Assembly: GCF_963169125.1 (NCBI RefSeq)
Contig: NC_084795.1
Span: forward strand, 257,791,042-257,855,041
Source of the DNA: Humulus lupulus
Taxonomy: Eukaryota; Streptophyta; Magnoliopsida; Rosales; Cannabaceae
Reading direction: 5' to 3'
Length of the DNA: 64,000 nucleotides
Shown: one piece after another, positions 1 through 10,379 of the stretch
How positions within the stretch are numbered: position 1 is the stretch's first letter
Layout: every line of letters starts with the position of its first letter
The notes under the pieces: model-generated
Told to the model about the DNA's origin: nothing
Seen by the model: only the letters and a program-made list of their open reading frames with translations
Databases searched by the model: none
Translations under genes and position numbers: made by a program

Positions 1-834
1 ATATACATATATAAATTGTATTTTTTTTTTATCTGGAGAAATTTTCAATTGTATTTTAAATTAAAGATAAATATGATTCGATTGGTAAAATTAATGGTGA
101 AGAAAATTTCTAACATGTAAATTGTTATTTAAAATCCCTTAACTTATATAATGTTATTTAAATATTTGCTGACTTAGTTAATTTGTTTTCTATTTTATTA
201 TCATTACTATTTTTAAATTGCGTTTACTTACTTTGAATCCAGTTATTTATGAATGAGCTGTAGTTCTTCATTTAATATCTGCATTGAAATCAGTTTATAT
301 TATTTCCCATAAAAAAAAAATCTCCGTATCAAGATAAGAAAATCAAACCAAGTTAATTTCTCTATGAAGCTACGTACTATACAATATATACTTATACTAA
401 GACACAAAGTCAACAACGTACTTTGATAAATTCAAAACTATTTTAAGAAAACTTCATTGTATATCTCATGATGAGATGTATATCATGTAGTATAAGAATA
501 TACATAAACATATAGAAATCAAAATATACATCGGAATTTGAATCAGAAAAAATAACACGTGTACTTCTACATATCATATAAAAAATATGTCTATAATTTT
601 CCTATGCGTTTACATGATCAATTATTCGTTAGTGACAATTTAGTTGCTTTTTAAAATACAGCTAGCTTAAAATCTATTTGAATATTGTTACTTCTTATAT
701 TGGCTTTTTCAAATTGATGACGTTCAAGTACTTCATCACATATATATATATAGAGGAAGGAAGAACATCACATATATACCTTATTATCATTTGTGGAATA
801 ATTAGCTTATTCACCTTCTGAGTTATACTAAACC
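1..834 (+). promoter_or_regulatory. Upstream and promoter region of the SDR gene
   Basis: This AT-rich stretch has no convincing coding sequence. A palindromic G-box core (ACACGTGT) lies at 555-562, about 270 bases before the start codon; such ACGTG cores bind bZIP or bHLH factors and resemble abscisic-acid response elements. An alternating TATATATATATA tract at 741-752 is the best TATA box candidate. That would place transcription start near 775-785 and give a 5' leader of about 50-60 bases. Assignment as promoter rests on its position relative to the exon at 835; the individual motifs are common by chance in AT-rich plant DNA. Confidence 0.45.
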
Positions 835-863
835 ATGACTACTTCTGCAACACCCGAGAAGAG
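835..863 (+). CDS. SDR110C-type short-chain dehydrogenase, coding exon 1
   Basis: This short first exon encodes MTTSATPEK plus two bases of an Arg codon, then a strong donor (AG|GTAAGC) at 864. The start follows a TATA-like tract by about 80 bases and sits in an AACCATGAC context. The exon at 31290 begins with the G completing the Arg codon, giving EKRLQGKVAIITGG across the junction. That is how plant SDR110C proteins (xanthoxin dehydrogenase ABA2, secoisolariciresinol dehydrogenase and relatives) begin: a short variable N-terminus, a basic residue, then LxGKVAxITGG. To my knowledge a first intron near this point is usual in the family. The link is inferred from phase and sequence and would need a spanning transcript to prove it. 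Confidence 0.72.
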
Positions 864-1191
864 GTAAGCATACATTTTATATTCTTTACTTATATTATGT
901 TTACTAATTAAGCTGATCAACTCTTATTATGTGTGGCACTTGCATTTAGTTTGTACCAGCAACAATGTAAATTCAAAAAATATATATTTATATATATACA
1001 CATATATTTTACGTTTTGGACTTTGTCATTTTTATAATTGGCATCCCATTCACCACACAACAGTGAACCAAGCCTACAGTAGCTATCCTCTTTATTTGGA
1101 TAAAATCCAAATCCTATATATACTGCGTGTATTGTATTATATATTTGTCTACTTATTACATATGGTGGTTTTATATAATGGGTGTATTTAT

Positions 1192-1756
1192 GGCTATTTA
1201 GAATTTTTTCCATCTGAATTATTACCTTGCGCTTCTAATTTTTCTTGGCCTCTTAAAAATTTTCCCGAATTATTCACATTGTTGTAAAGTAAAACTTTCG
1301 ACCAATGTATCTAACGATATGTTGATATGATTTTTTGCTTTTCTGATGTATCTTGATCACATCAGCGCCACGTGTGTATTTTAAATATTAAAAAACTTTT
1401 TTTTTTTAATTATTAAATTTAAAATAAATTACTACACTAAAAATAATTTAAATTAAATTAAATCAAATCAGACAAAATCACATTTTTTATAAACTATGAT
1501 TTATTTTAAATTTATTAAATAAAAATATTTTAAAATTAAATTTCTTAAAATACGCACATGACGCTTATTTGGCCAAGACACATCAGCAAACAAAGAGCCA
1601 CGTGAGCATGCCGTTAGCAACATTGGACAAAAGTGGACGAAAGTCCCATTTTACAACACTGTGAATAGTTCGGTGGAAATTTTAACGACCTAAAAAAATC
1701 AGGGAGCACGATAATGTATAGGTCATAATTCAGGTGAAAAAAAATCCTAAATAGCC
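1192..1756. mobile_element. Foldback MITE with about 200-bp terminal inverted repeats
   Basis: The segment at about 1192-1385 reappears as an imperfect reverse complement at about 1555-1756. Both arms begin GGCTATTTAG and share TGAATTAT, TTATTCACA, TTGTTGTAAA, ACTTTCG and a CACGTG-containing stretch. The centre (1386-1550) is AT-rich and non-coding. Long terminal inverted repeats on a 565-bp non-coding unit indicate a foldback or Mutator-type MITE. I could not recognise a convincing target-site duplication, so the exact ends and superfamily are uncertain. Its transcript would form a long hairpin. Confidence 0.65.
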
Positions 1757-3134
1757 ATATATAAATTAATAATAAAAGATCTATCTTCAACAATGTAGAG
1801 ATTCGTTGCACACTATAACATATGTGAAATAAAAAAATATTTAACAATAGATATATCGATATAAATTTTTGTACCAACAACATTTTAGGAGTGTAATTTT
1901 TTTTTAAATGGTGTTTATCTAAAATTAAAGGGTAGGAAAAGAAAAGAAAAAAAGTGTTTATTTTCTTATATAGGGAAATTCTTAGATAAGTGTATCACTT
2001 TTGTCTTTAACGGTGGGGACATTTTTATTTTATGTAAATAAAGAAATTATAACTAAAATATTTTTATATGACAGTGTATATTGTAATTATAGCATGCATT
2101 CTACTAGTTTTTAAGAAATTCTAGATAATTTATGGTGCCAAAATTGGACACTACTACAAAAATAGGTTTTCACTTCAGTTTTTACACATAAAAATATTAT
2201 GAAATACGTAAAAAGTGAAGTTAAAGCTTATAAAGGACTTTTAACTTCGCTTTTTGGTTTGTCGCTCATAGCAATTAAGCTATTACTTCGATTACATCAG
2301 AAGAATGAAATTAACGAATGGGCAATTTTGCAAAAAAATATTGCGGAACCCTTTAACTTCGGTCTTTAGCAAAAAACTAAAGTTAAATGTTCTTATATCT
2401 GATGCCCCTAACCTTCTCCTTCATTTCCGAAACGCTAAAACTCCAAATTCGAGAGAAAAACCACCATTTTCACCATAAGAAAAATGAGGGTTTCGCCATT
2501 TACCACCATTTTTCTTTATTTTCTTCCACCAATCTTGCTAGAAAACTCGAATATATCATAGAATATTAATTATTTTCAGTTTTGAGTGAAAAAATGGTGT
2601 CTTGACAATGGGTACATGCGGTAATCAAGAATACCAATGTTTTTGGGTTTTCAACGGATTTTAACCTTCTATACAATGTTTTGAGCTTAATACTAGGTAT
2701 GGATCATTAAATAGATGTTTCTATGATTTTTTTATAGATATATTATTTTCAGATTTTTAAAAATTTTGTGATAATATATTGATAATGTGTAGGTGTTTAT
2801 GGTTGATAATATTTTTTTAGAGTTGTATTTGATTATTTAAGAAGGTATGAATCTTCAAAATGTGTTTGTGATAATTTTTTTTTTTTATTAATATTAATGT
2901 ATTACTAAATTTCTAATTTATTTGATTTATTTTGTTATTTTATAATATGTTATTATTTAGAAAACTAATCAAGTTAATGTTTTTTTTTGTTTAAAAAAAG
3001 TTAATATGTTTTTGTTATAAAAACAAATCAAGTTATTATCTAGTTGATTTTTTTTTTCATTTGTATAATATGCTTTAATGTTTAGATATGTTTTTGTTGT
3101 GAGTTAATATTTAGTAAAAAAAATGGTATAATTG

Positions 3135-3907
3135 TGTACGCCCTAAATATCTGCACACTATTGGCGAGCTGGAAAAGGGCCTAATTCGATCCGCCACGTG
3201 TAAATTGTCCACCCGGAGCCGTTGTTACGGGCTTCCGTCTGTCTAGCCTGAGCTGATTAGAGAGTTAGCAGTTTACTCGAAGGTAGCGGGTCAGCGGTAT
3301 AGATATCACGAGTTAGCGCTGCATCAAGCTTGTGATGCGGTAGAGATCTGACACCCGAATCCTTGTAAAGACAACCACGCAATATAAACGTGCATATATC
3401 AGACATCACGTGTCTATACCATTCCTGAATTCTCGGACACGCAGTATACATGCATATTCAGACATCCCACGACTGGTTTGGGCCATGCGACCTATTATCC
3501 TTCCTTACCTATTAATTAGATCACACTTCACTGTCAGGTTTTAGGAATTAATCATCAGTGTCACAGAGATGACGTGAAGGGTAAAGAGATCACGGGATGA
3601 CCCCCTTTGCCAACCCAGGTATCCTCTTCCTATAAATACCAAGGCCCTGGGCATTGCAAAGGGTTGGCATATTTTTTGTAAAGAAGTACTCTGTAAGGAT
3701 TAACCAAGAGATATCAATAATATCAAATGGTGGACTAGAGAGATTTTTAACCTTCGAACCACCTAAAAAGAAAGGAGTGATCACCTTCCCATAGTATTAA
3801 TTTCTCAAGTCTAGAATTAAGCTATTTTCATATTACGGTTCAACAATTAGCACTAATTCATCCTATTTATTCGTATAATTATCTGTCGGCGAAGAACCAT
3901 GTCAACA
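3135..3907 (+). mobile_element. Solo LTR of a Ty3/gypsy-type element
   Basis: The unit starts TGTACGCCC and ends GTCAACA, so it has the canonical TG...CA ends. It is flanked by AATTG (3130-3134) and AACTG (3908-3912), a 5-bp duplication with one mismatch. A TATAAATA box lies at 3631-3638, as expected of an LTR promoter on the plus strand. It has no coding sequence or internal domain. Base composition is clearly more GC-rich than the AT-rich CACTA DNA on both sides. Its 3' end resembles that of the Tat-like LTR at 61423-61981. Confidence 0.72.
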
Positions 3908-4149
3908 AACTGTATAATATGCTTTAATGTTTGGTACTAGTTATTATAAACTCAATAATTACAATATTTAATTTTGTTTAAATTATATTTTAGGACGATT
4001 ATTGTTTTGGAGGTAATTTGGTTTTTCATTGGTGGTTACAAGCTTGAAGATTAATTTTAACGTGAGTGAGAATTTTATTTTTATTTATTACTATTGCACA
4101 TATTTATAGATTTATAGTTAAATCATATTGAGTTTAATGGAAATTATGT

Positions 4150-4440
4150 TTGAAAATTAGTGAAATAGGTTCTGGAAAATTTGTGTGTTGCGGTGGTATA
4201 AGGATGAAATTATGCATGTTGATTGTTGTGTTTGTTTGTATTGAATTAATAGGTACTTATGAAATTTGGATATGTTATAAAAACAGAGAAAACTCTGCCC
4301 AATTTTTTTTTTAGAATTTAGTAAGTGATAAGAACAAAATTATGCATGTTGATTATTGTGTTTGTTTGTAATTAATTAATATATAGTTATGAAATTGGCA
4401 CATGTTATAGAAACAAATGAAACTCAGCCCAATATTTTTT
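4150..4440 (+). repeat. Tandem 130-bp leader repeat inside the CACTA element
   Basis: Two adjacent copies with a period near 130 bp share ATTATGCATGTTGAT (4209 and 4339), TTGTGTTTGTTTGTA and a GCCCAAT-then-poly-T end. The same block occurs, inverted and in three copies, upstream of the tnp2 gene at 60824-61230, and single related pieces occur near 46970-47290. The repeat is therefore a shared leader feature of several CACTA families here. Confidence 0.6.
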
Positions 4441-5620
4441 TTAGGATTTATTAATTAAACAAGTTTTTTAATATGCAATATATATTATATAGAGTTATAA
4501 TTTAAACTTTTTAAGTTTGGCAGTAGGTTATGAATATGATATCGAGAATTTGTATACTGTAGTGATAAACATAAGCCACTAGTTTGAAGTAACCTTATCA
4601 TGCATCTTAACCAGATAATGTTACTTTGAACTACGGGACTTATGGATATCATCAAAATTCAAGACAAGTTGTTAAAATATGTATTGAATCTATAACTTAG
4701 CTCTAACTCTATAATTCGGAAAACCGTCAAAGCTAATAAAACTTCCTCTCCTTTGCTTGTGGACATAGCTAACACATTGTTAGTGAACCACCTATATATT
4801 TAATACTTAAGAAATTTCAATATTTTAAATAATTACTTAGGTGGACTTCACATGTTTAGTTGTATGAACATTTTACATGTTTATGCTGTACTTAACTTTT
4901 ATTTATCTATGAATGTGTACATATATGTACATTAAGTATATATAATTTATGAATTTTATTTCATTTTAAGTTTATTGGAATGTTCAAATATATTTATTAA
5001 TATTAAAATAATTACAAATTAGAATTAAAAAAATAATTATTAATATATTTTATAAAAACCAAAATAATAATACAAATAAAATAAATATAATTTTTAGGAA
5101 AAAATACCTTCAACTTCAGTTATTATGTAATAACTAAAGATAAAGGGTACATTTTTAAATACTTTTAATTTCCCCCGGAATAAATTCGGTTAATATTTCT
5201 TTGAGATCCGAAGAATAACAAGCGAAAAACTAAAGTTAAAGTCTATTTTTATAGTAGTGAGGGTTCAAATAATTAGTTACACTATGCATGCTTGATTTTT
5301 TTTTTACTCATGTAAAATAGACAGTTTGAACTCTAATTTCGACACCGTAAATTATTTAGAATTTTCTAAAAATTAATGAATGCTTGTTACTATCATGTAC
5401 GCCATCATATAAAAAAAATTTAGTTATAATTTCTCAAAATGCCGAAAATTAAAAACGTTTTTGTTGGTAGGGGCAAAAGTGATACCCTACCTAAGAAGTT
5501 GTCTATAATATATTTTTTTGAATTTGTGTTTTTTTTTCTTTTTCATTAAGTCCTTTGTAGCTTCCATTTATGAGAATATTTTACATAGTTGTAATCTCAC
5601 AACACAAACTCAACAAAACT

Positions 5621-6227
5621 TGTTAATAGACAATTGATCAAACACTTAGTGTTCAATTATTAAAACTAAAATTAAATGGCAGTAAAAGAAGAAGATAAAA
5701 CAAACAAACACAAATAATCAGAAAAAGAAATACGAGGGAAGAGAAGACACAAGTTATATTGGCTCGGCCATAAAGAAATTAGCCTACTCCAGTTTCCTCC
5801 GATGGGGTTCCACTATAGAAATTGTTCTGTTACACCTTGATCTTCTTGCACAACTTTACTAAAGGTGAATCAACTTTTAAGCAAGATAAGAGACCTTTTT
5901 ACATAAAGCCCATGAATAAACTCATATTCAAGAACTAAAACTCTCTCTCACTTCCCATACAATTCACTCAAAAGTGGTTGCCAGGGCTTCTCTCTCCAAA
6001 CCTAGAGCTTCTCTCTAATTTTTCAAGTCTGATAATTTCTCGTATTTCTTATCACTTTAACATTGAACAATCAATATATGTAGCTAAGTTGCTAAAGTTT
6101 GAAGATGCAACAGATATATGTTTTGTTATAACAGAAAGTTATTGTCTTTCAAAATAATTGCAACATAATAAAAGGTTCAGTAATAAAATTGAACCAACAC
6201 ATCAATTTTGTGGGAATTACATTTCCA
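5621..6227 (-). repeat. Putative 3' LTR of the intronic copia element
   Basis: The right edge (TTTCCA at 6222-6227) is fixed by the matching edge of the 5' LTR remnant at 10284-10289 and by the adjacent purine tract. The left edge at 5621 (TGTTAATAG) is tentative. There is no coding capacity. Confidence 0.5.
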
Positions 6228-6265
6228 CAATTTTCCACCTTAATTCCCATAAACTGATATGGAAC

Positions 6266-7760
6266 TCATTGGAGGATAGCCATAAATTTCATCCATTTCC
6301 AATATTCATCAGTTTCAAACAATAACTTATTCTTAGTTAATACCTTTGTTCTTGCATCAGCAAGGTTTTCATCACTTGGAACCTTTTCCAATTCAAAAAC
6401 CTCTTCCTCTATCTTATTTCTGATCCAAAATAGTCTAAAATCTATATGTTTATATCTCTCATGATATATAAGGCTTTTACAAAGGTGTATGGATGACTGA
6501 CTGTCAACAAATATCACTACTCTTTCTCCTTTAAAATTATGATTTCCTCAAGAAATCCTTTCAGCCATATTACTTCATTAAATGCTTTTGTAGTGGCCAT
6601 GAATTCTGCTTCAGTTGTAGTTAAGGCAACAATTGGTTGCAACTAAGACTTCTATGAAATGCAACAAATGTTTAAAAGAAAGCAATAAGATGTTAGAGAC
6701 TTCCTTGGGTCTTTATTAGATGCATAATATGCATCTACATAACCTTCAAGGTGGCCCTTCATTCTTATTTTTCTGAACACTAAACCATATTGTGATGTTG
6801 CCTTCAAGTACCTCAGTAGCCACTTTAGTTCTTTCTAGTGATCTTCACCTGGTTTTGCCATAAATTGGCTTAGCACACTCACAACATAAGCGATGCCAGG
6901 CCTGGTACTTATAATGGAGTACATAACACTCCCAATATATTCTGCATATGGAATTTTCTCCATAAATCTAGCTTCATCTTCTGTCTTTGGTGATTGATCT
7001 GAAGATAAATCAAAATGACCTCCCAATGGAACAACTACATCTTTATCCTCTGTCATGTTGAATTTCTTGATTACAGACTTTAGATATTGACTTTGAGAAT
7101 GTATGAACTATTGCTTCTTTCTGTCTCTGAGAATATCAATACCAAGTATCCTCCTTGCAGCTCCCATATTTTTCATCTCAAATTCCTTATTGAGTACTCT
7201 CTTCAATTTATCATTTTTACTCATATCATTTCCCATAATCACTAAATCATTAACATAAGCCAGTACCAAATAGGAGCAGAGGTATTTGTATCTAGATAGT
7301 AAAAGCAAGTGTCATAATTTGATCTTATGTACCCTACTTTGGTGACAACTACATCAAAGGTCTTATACCATTGCCTCGGAGACTGTTTCAGGCCATAATT
7401 GATCTATTCAGCAAGCAAACCAATTCTTCTCCTTTGTATTACAACTTGAATCCATCTCGTTGGTTCATTTTCTTCTAGCTTTCCATTAAGGAAGGTTGTC
7501 TTCACATCCATCTGCTCTATTTCTGAATCATATTGAACGACCAAAGTTAACATCATTCTAACTGTTTTCATCTTCACCACATGAGAGAATATCTCTGAAT
7601 AATCAACCCATTCTACATGTGTAAAGCCCTTGGCCACCAATCTTGCTCTATACCTCTTAGGATCAGTTGAATTTATTCCATCTTTAACTTTGAAGATCCA
7701 CTTGCAGCCTATAACCTTTTGTCTTTTTAGTTTTGGAACTAAACTCCATGTTCATTCTGC
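6266..7760 (-). pseudogene. Copia reverse transcriptase and RNase H remnant
   Basis: On the minus strand, fragments in several frames show the copia RT block around 7404-7640 (YSEIFS, then QMDVKTTFLNG), the active-site block at 7108-7308 and RNase H at 6266-6517 (DSQSSIHLC, HIDFRL, ENLADARTK). The normally YVDD active-site box reads YVND, so a metal-binding Asp is changed. Frameshifts and stops separate the pieces. The sequence resembles TNT1/Tork-lineage pol. It cannot encode an active enzyme. Confidence 0.75.
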
Positions 7761-8133
7761 TTTAATGCGTTGATCTCCTCCACCATAATTTTTTCCATAG
7801 CTGAGCTTCCTTGCACTCTATTGTCTCTTTATAACTATGTGGCTCTTCATGTTGAGAGTTGTTCATAATAGCTAGTACATAGGCTATAATATCTACTTAT
7901 GCTTCAACATATCGGATATGCATCTTTAATTGATAGCTTGCTAAATCCTCTTCTTGATAGCCTTCAGAAAAATCACGTTCTTCAGTTTCAGGTTGCGCAG
8001 TTGAGTCTTCACTATTGGTAGATTGAACTTCAATATGAGTATTGTTGCTCTGTGTCTGCTGACCTGCATGATTACAAGACATACATTTCTAATTTTCTTT
8101 AAAAGGAAAAACAAGCTCATTAAAAATAAAATC

Positions 8134-9080
8134 TCAACTTGTTATAATCTTGCAATTTTCTAAAGACAGTAACCTATGCCCTTTGACACCCTTAGGATAA
8201 CCAAGAAAAACACATTTTATTGACCTTTTTCCAAGCTTATCATCAACATTATGAGCATAGGCAACACAAACAAAATTCTTTAGATGTTTTAATGGTGGCT
8301 TACCTCTCCATAATTCTTTAGGAGTTTTAAAATCAATAGCTCTGCTGGGACTTCTATTTATCAAATAACAAGCAGTATATAAAGCTTCACCCAATATAAT
8401 TTTTTCAAACCAGATTCAATAAGCGATCATCTAACTTTATTTAATAAAGTTCTATTCATTCTGTCAGCTATACAATTTCGCTAAGGAGTCTTAACAATTG
8501 ATTTATGCATTTGAATTCTATGTTTCTTGCAAAAATCGTTAAACTCCTCATTTACAAATTCCAAACCATTGTTAGTCCTCAAAATTTTAATTTTAAAATT
8601 GGTCTGAGTTTCAACCAGATTTTTCCATCTTTTAAATATGTCTAAACATTCATCTTTGTGTTTTAATAGAAAAATCCAAACCTTCCTAGTAAAATCATCA
8701 AAAATAGACAAGAAATACTTGTTACCTCCCATTGTAGTGATTTTACTTGCTCCCCAAAGGTCTAAATGAATGTATTCCAGTGGTTGTTTGTCTCTATAGG
8801 TACTGGTTGAAAACTTTATTCTATGTTGCTTTCCATGTACACACACTTCACAAAATGGTAAGCTAACATGATTATAGTTAGTAATTATACCTTGTTTTGA
8901 GAGTTCAATGAGCTCTTCCTCGCTAATATGCCCCATTCTTGTGTGCCAAAGTATAGTGTGTGAACTTCCTTTCTTTACTACTGTTGCGTGAGCTGGAGGT
9001 ACTGTCTCACCTTCTAGATGGTAAAGACCTAGTCTCTTTACTCCTTTCATCACAACTAATGAGCTCTTAATATTCCTCAT
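8134..9080 (-). pseudogene. Copia integrase remnant (GAG-pre-integrase and rve core)
   Basis: Minus-strand reading gives HTRMGHISEEEL and CEVCVHGKQH, the zinc-binding GAG-pre-integrase module. The catalytic core follows: HLDLWG, then GGNKYFLSIFDDF, then LRTNNGLEF. In TNT1-like integrases the last motif is normally TDNG, so the second Asp of the DDE triad has become Asn. A break near 8400-8480 moves the C-terminal part (VGEALYTACYLINRSPS-like) to another frame. The domain order matches copia pol upstream of reverse transcriptase. It is inactive. Confidence 0.78.
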
Positions 9081-9299
9081 GACGCCTTAGCTAATTTTAT
9101 AATCATGACCTTCATCATTAAGTGTTCCCAAGGAAATCAAGTTCCTCTTAAGATCAGGTATGTGTTTGACTTTGTTCAGTGTCTTCACCTTGCATTTTTT
9201 ATCATTACCAAAAAAAACTTTGCCTCCATCGATTTCTTTATAGTCCATGAACCATTCCTACCTTGGACACATATGGTATTTACAACCCGTGTTAAGAAT

Positions 9300-10010
9300 C
9301 TAGCTTTGTGAATCTCTTATATCAGCTACACAACAGACATCTCCATCTGAGCTATAAGGGTCATCAACCAAATATGTAGAAGCTTGCAACTTATTGGGAT
9401 TGTTTTCTTCCTTTTTCTTTTTCTTTAATTCCCAACAATGCTTGATTAAATTTCCCACCATACTACAATGATGACATTTTCTAGTCTCTCTTGTCCTTAA
9501 TTTAGATCTTGAATAACTCCTTGAATTACCTCTAAGATGTATGCCTCTTTGGATTTCTACCACGAACTAAGAGACCCTCATAAGATTTTTGTGACCTTCC
9601 AGCCCTATCCCATGTAAGTTCTGCATCTCTAGACCTTAATGTAGTCATCATCAAGGGTAAGTGTTTCTCAGTTGTATATTATCACAATTCTTAATTCTTT
9701 GAATTGGTCAGGAAGACTATTCAAAAGAATTACTACCTAATCCTCTTATTTAATATCCTCTCCCATGTTACTAAGGTCAAGCACAATCTTATTCATCTCA
9801 TCAAAATTCCGCTCCAAAGACATGATGCATTCATTTTAAATACATACAATTTTCCCTTTCAAGAATATATTCGTTGTTGTTGTCTTTTCCATGTAAAGCT
9901 GCTCAAGATTTTCCCATAGATCACCTGTTGTTTTTTTTCCAATCACTTGTCTTAAAACATTATCAGAGAAGTTCATGACTATTGCTAATCGTAATGATAG
10001 TTCATGACTA
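9300..10010 (-). pseudogene. Copia gag remnant with zinc knuckle
   Basis: The minus-strand frame at 9300-9563 has a basic stretch and a knuckle-like CHHCSMVGNLIKHCW, then a Lys-rich tail. Farther upstream (9660-10010) other frames show typical copia gag phrases, for example a NSLPDQF-like stretch just left of 9720. The N-terminus is missing because the 5' LTR and leader are deleted. The knuckle retains the Cys, His and Cys spacing only partly. Confidence 0.55.
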
Positions 10011-10134
10011 TTTATGAACTTGGCTAGACAAGTTCATGACAAGTTGTCTGATTATTTATTAACTTGTCTATCTGATTCAAAGGCAGTATATGGAATAAAG
10101 AAGGAAGATACAACCAAGTTGTCTAGCCAAGTTC

Positions 10135-10289
10135 ATAAATATATAGCCAAGATGTTGAAGTTTGAAGATGCAACATACATATTTTCTGTTATAACAAAAA
10201 GTTATCATCTTTCAAATAATTGCAACATAATAAAAGGTTCAGTAATAAAATTGAACCAACACATCAGTTGTGTGAGAATTACATTTCCA
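10135..10289 (-). repeat. Remnant of the copia 5' LTR
   Basis: About 155 bp match 6080-6227 of the 3' LTR. The matching part stops abruptly on the left near 10125, and no primer-binding site follows, so most of the LTR was deleted. Confidence 0.55.
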
Positions 10290-10379
10290 AAGTAAATTTA
10301 TATATTTATTTCATCTTTTCGTAGACGAGCATGTACGTATCCATACACTACAAAAAACAGGGGCTATACCGAGAACAAA

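Larger units (their letters stand above)
2149..5259. mobile_element. Non-autonomous CACTA (En/Spm-like) transposon
   Basis: The left end is CACTACTACAAAAATAGG and the right end is the reverse complement of CACTACTATAAAAATAG. Subterminal bases repeat a motif of the form AACTTTAGTT/AAAGTTAAAG in both orientations (for example 2170-2390 and 5105-5245), typical of transposase-binding regions. There is no intact transposase gene. Internal sequence at about 4140-4440 resembles the 5' leader of the larger CACTA elements in this window, so this looks like a deletion derivative. Flanking triplets (GGA and AGG) do not match, so the TSD is not confirmed. A solo LTR (3135-3907) is inserted inside. Confidence 0.75.
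1973..5503. mobile_element. Probable Mutator-type element, arms split by a later CACTA insertion
   Basis: The sequence at about 1973-2140 matches, as an imperfect reverse complement, about 5340-5503. Shared pieces are TTCTTAG, GTATCACTTTTG, TTATAATTTCT, CATATAAAAA and TAAATTAT. Both arms end in G...C, as Mutator-like elements do. Flanking 9-mers (TCTTATATA at 1964-1972 and TATAATATA at 5504-5512) agree at seven of nine positions, a possible degraded TSD. The CACTA element at 2149-5259 occupies most of the interior. No transposase is present. The superfamily is an inference from TIR length and the possible 9-bp TSD. Confidence 0.42.
5621..10289 (-). mobile_element. Decayed Ty1/copia retrotransposon (Tork/TNT1-like), minus strand
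   Basis: Read on the minus strand the order is a remnant 5' LTR, gag, integrase, reverse transcriptase, RNase H and a 3' LTR, the copia order. LTR homology links about 6080-6227 with about 10135-10289; both copies share GCAACATAATAAAAGGTTC and end at TTTCCA. A purine-rich tract lies next to the 3' LTR (6230-6241 on the minus strand). The 5' LTR and start of gag are largely deleted. The coding region is broken by many stops and frameshifts. The left boundary (5621) is a guess from a TG dinucleotide; no matching TSD was found. Confidence 0.7.

Noticed and set aside
931..1287. Open frame of 118 codons just after the SDR donor site
   Set aside because: AT-rich low-complexity composition, overlaps the MITE arm and shows no family resemblance. 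It is best read as intron.
2146..5262. Confirmed TSD for the small CACTA element
   Set aside because: The flanking triplets are GGA and AGG, which do not match, so I report only the inverted ends.
5616..10294. Complete copia element with TSD
   Set aside because: The candidate flanks (AAACT and AAGTA) do not match and the 5' LTR is mostly missing, so boundaries are tentative.
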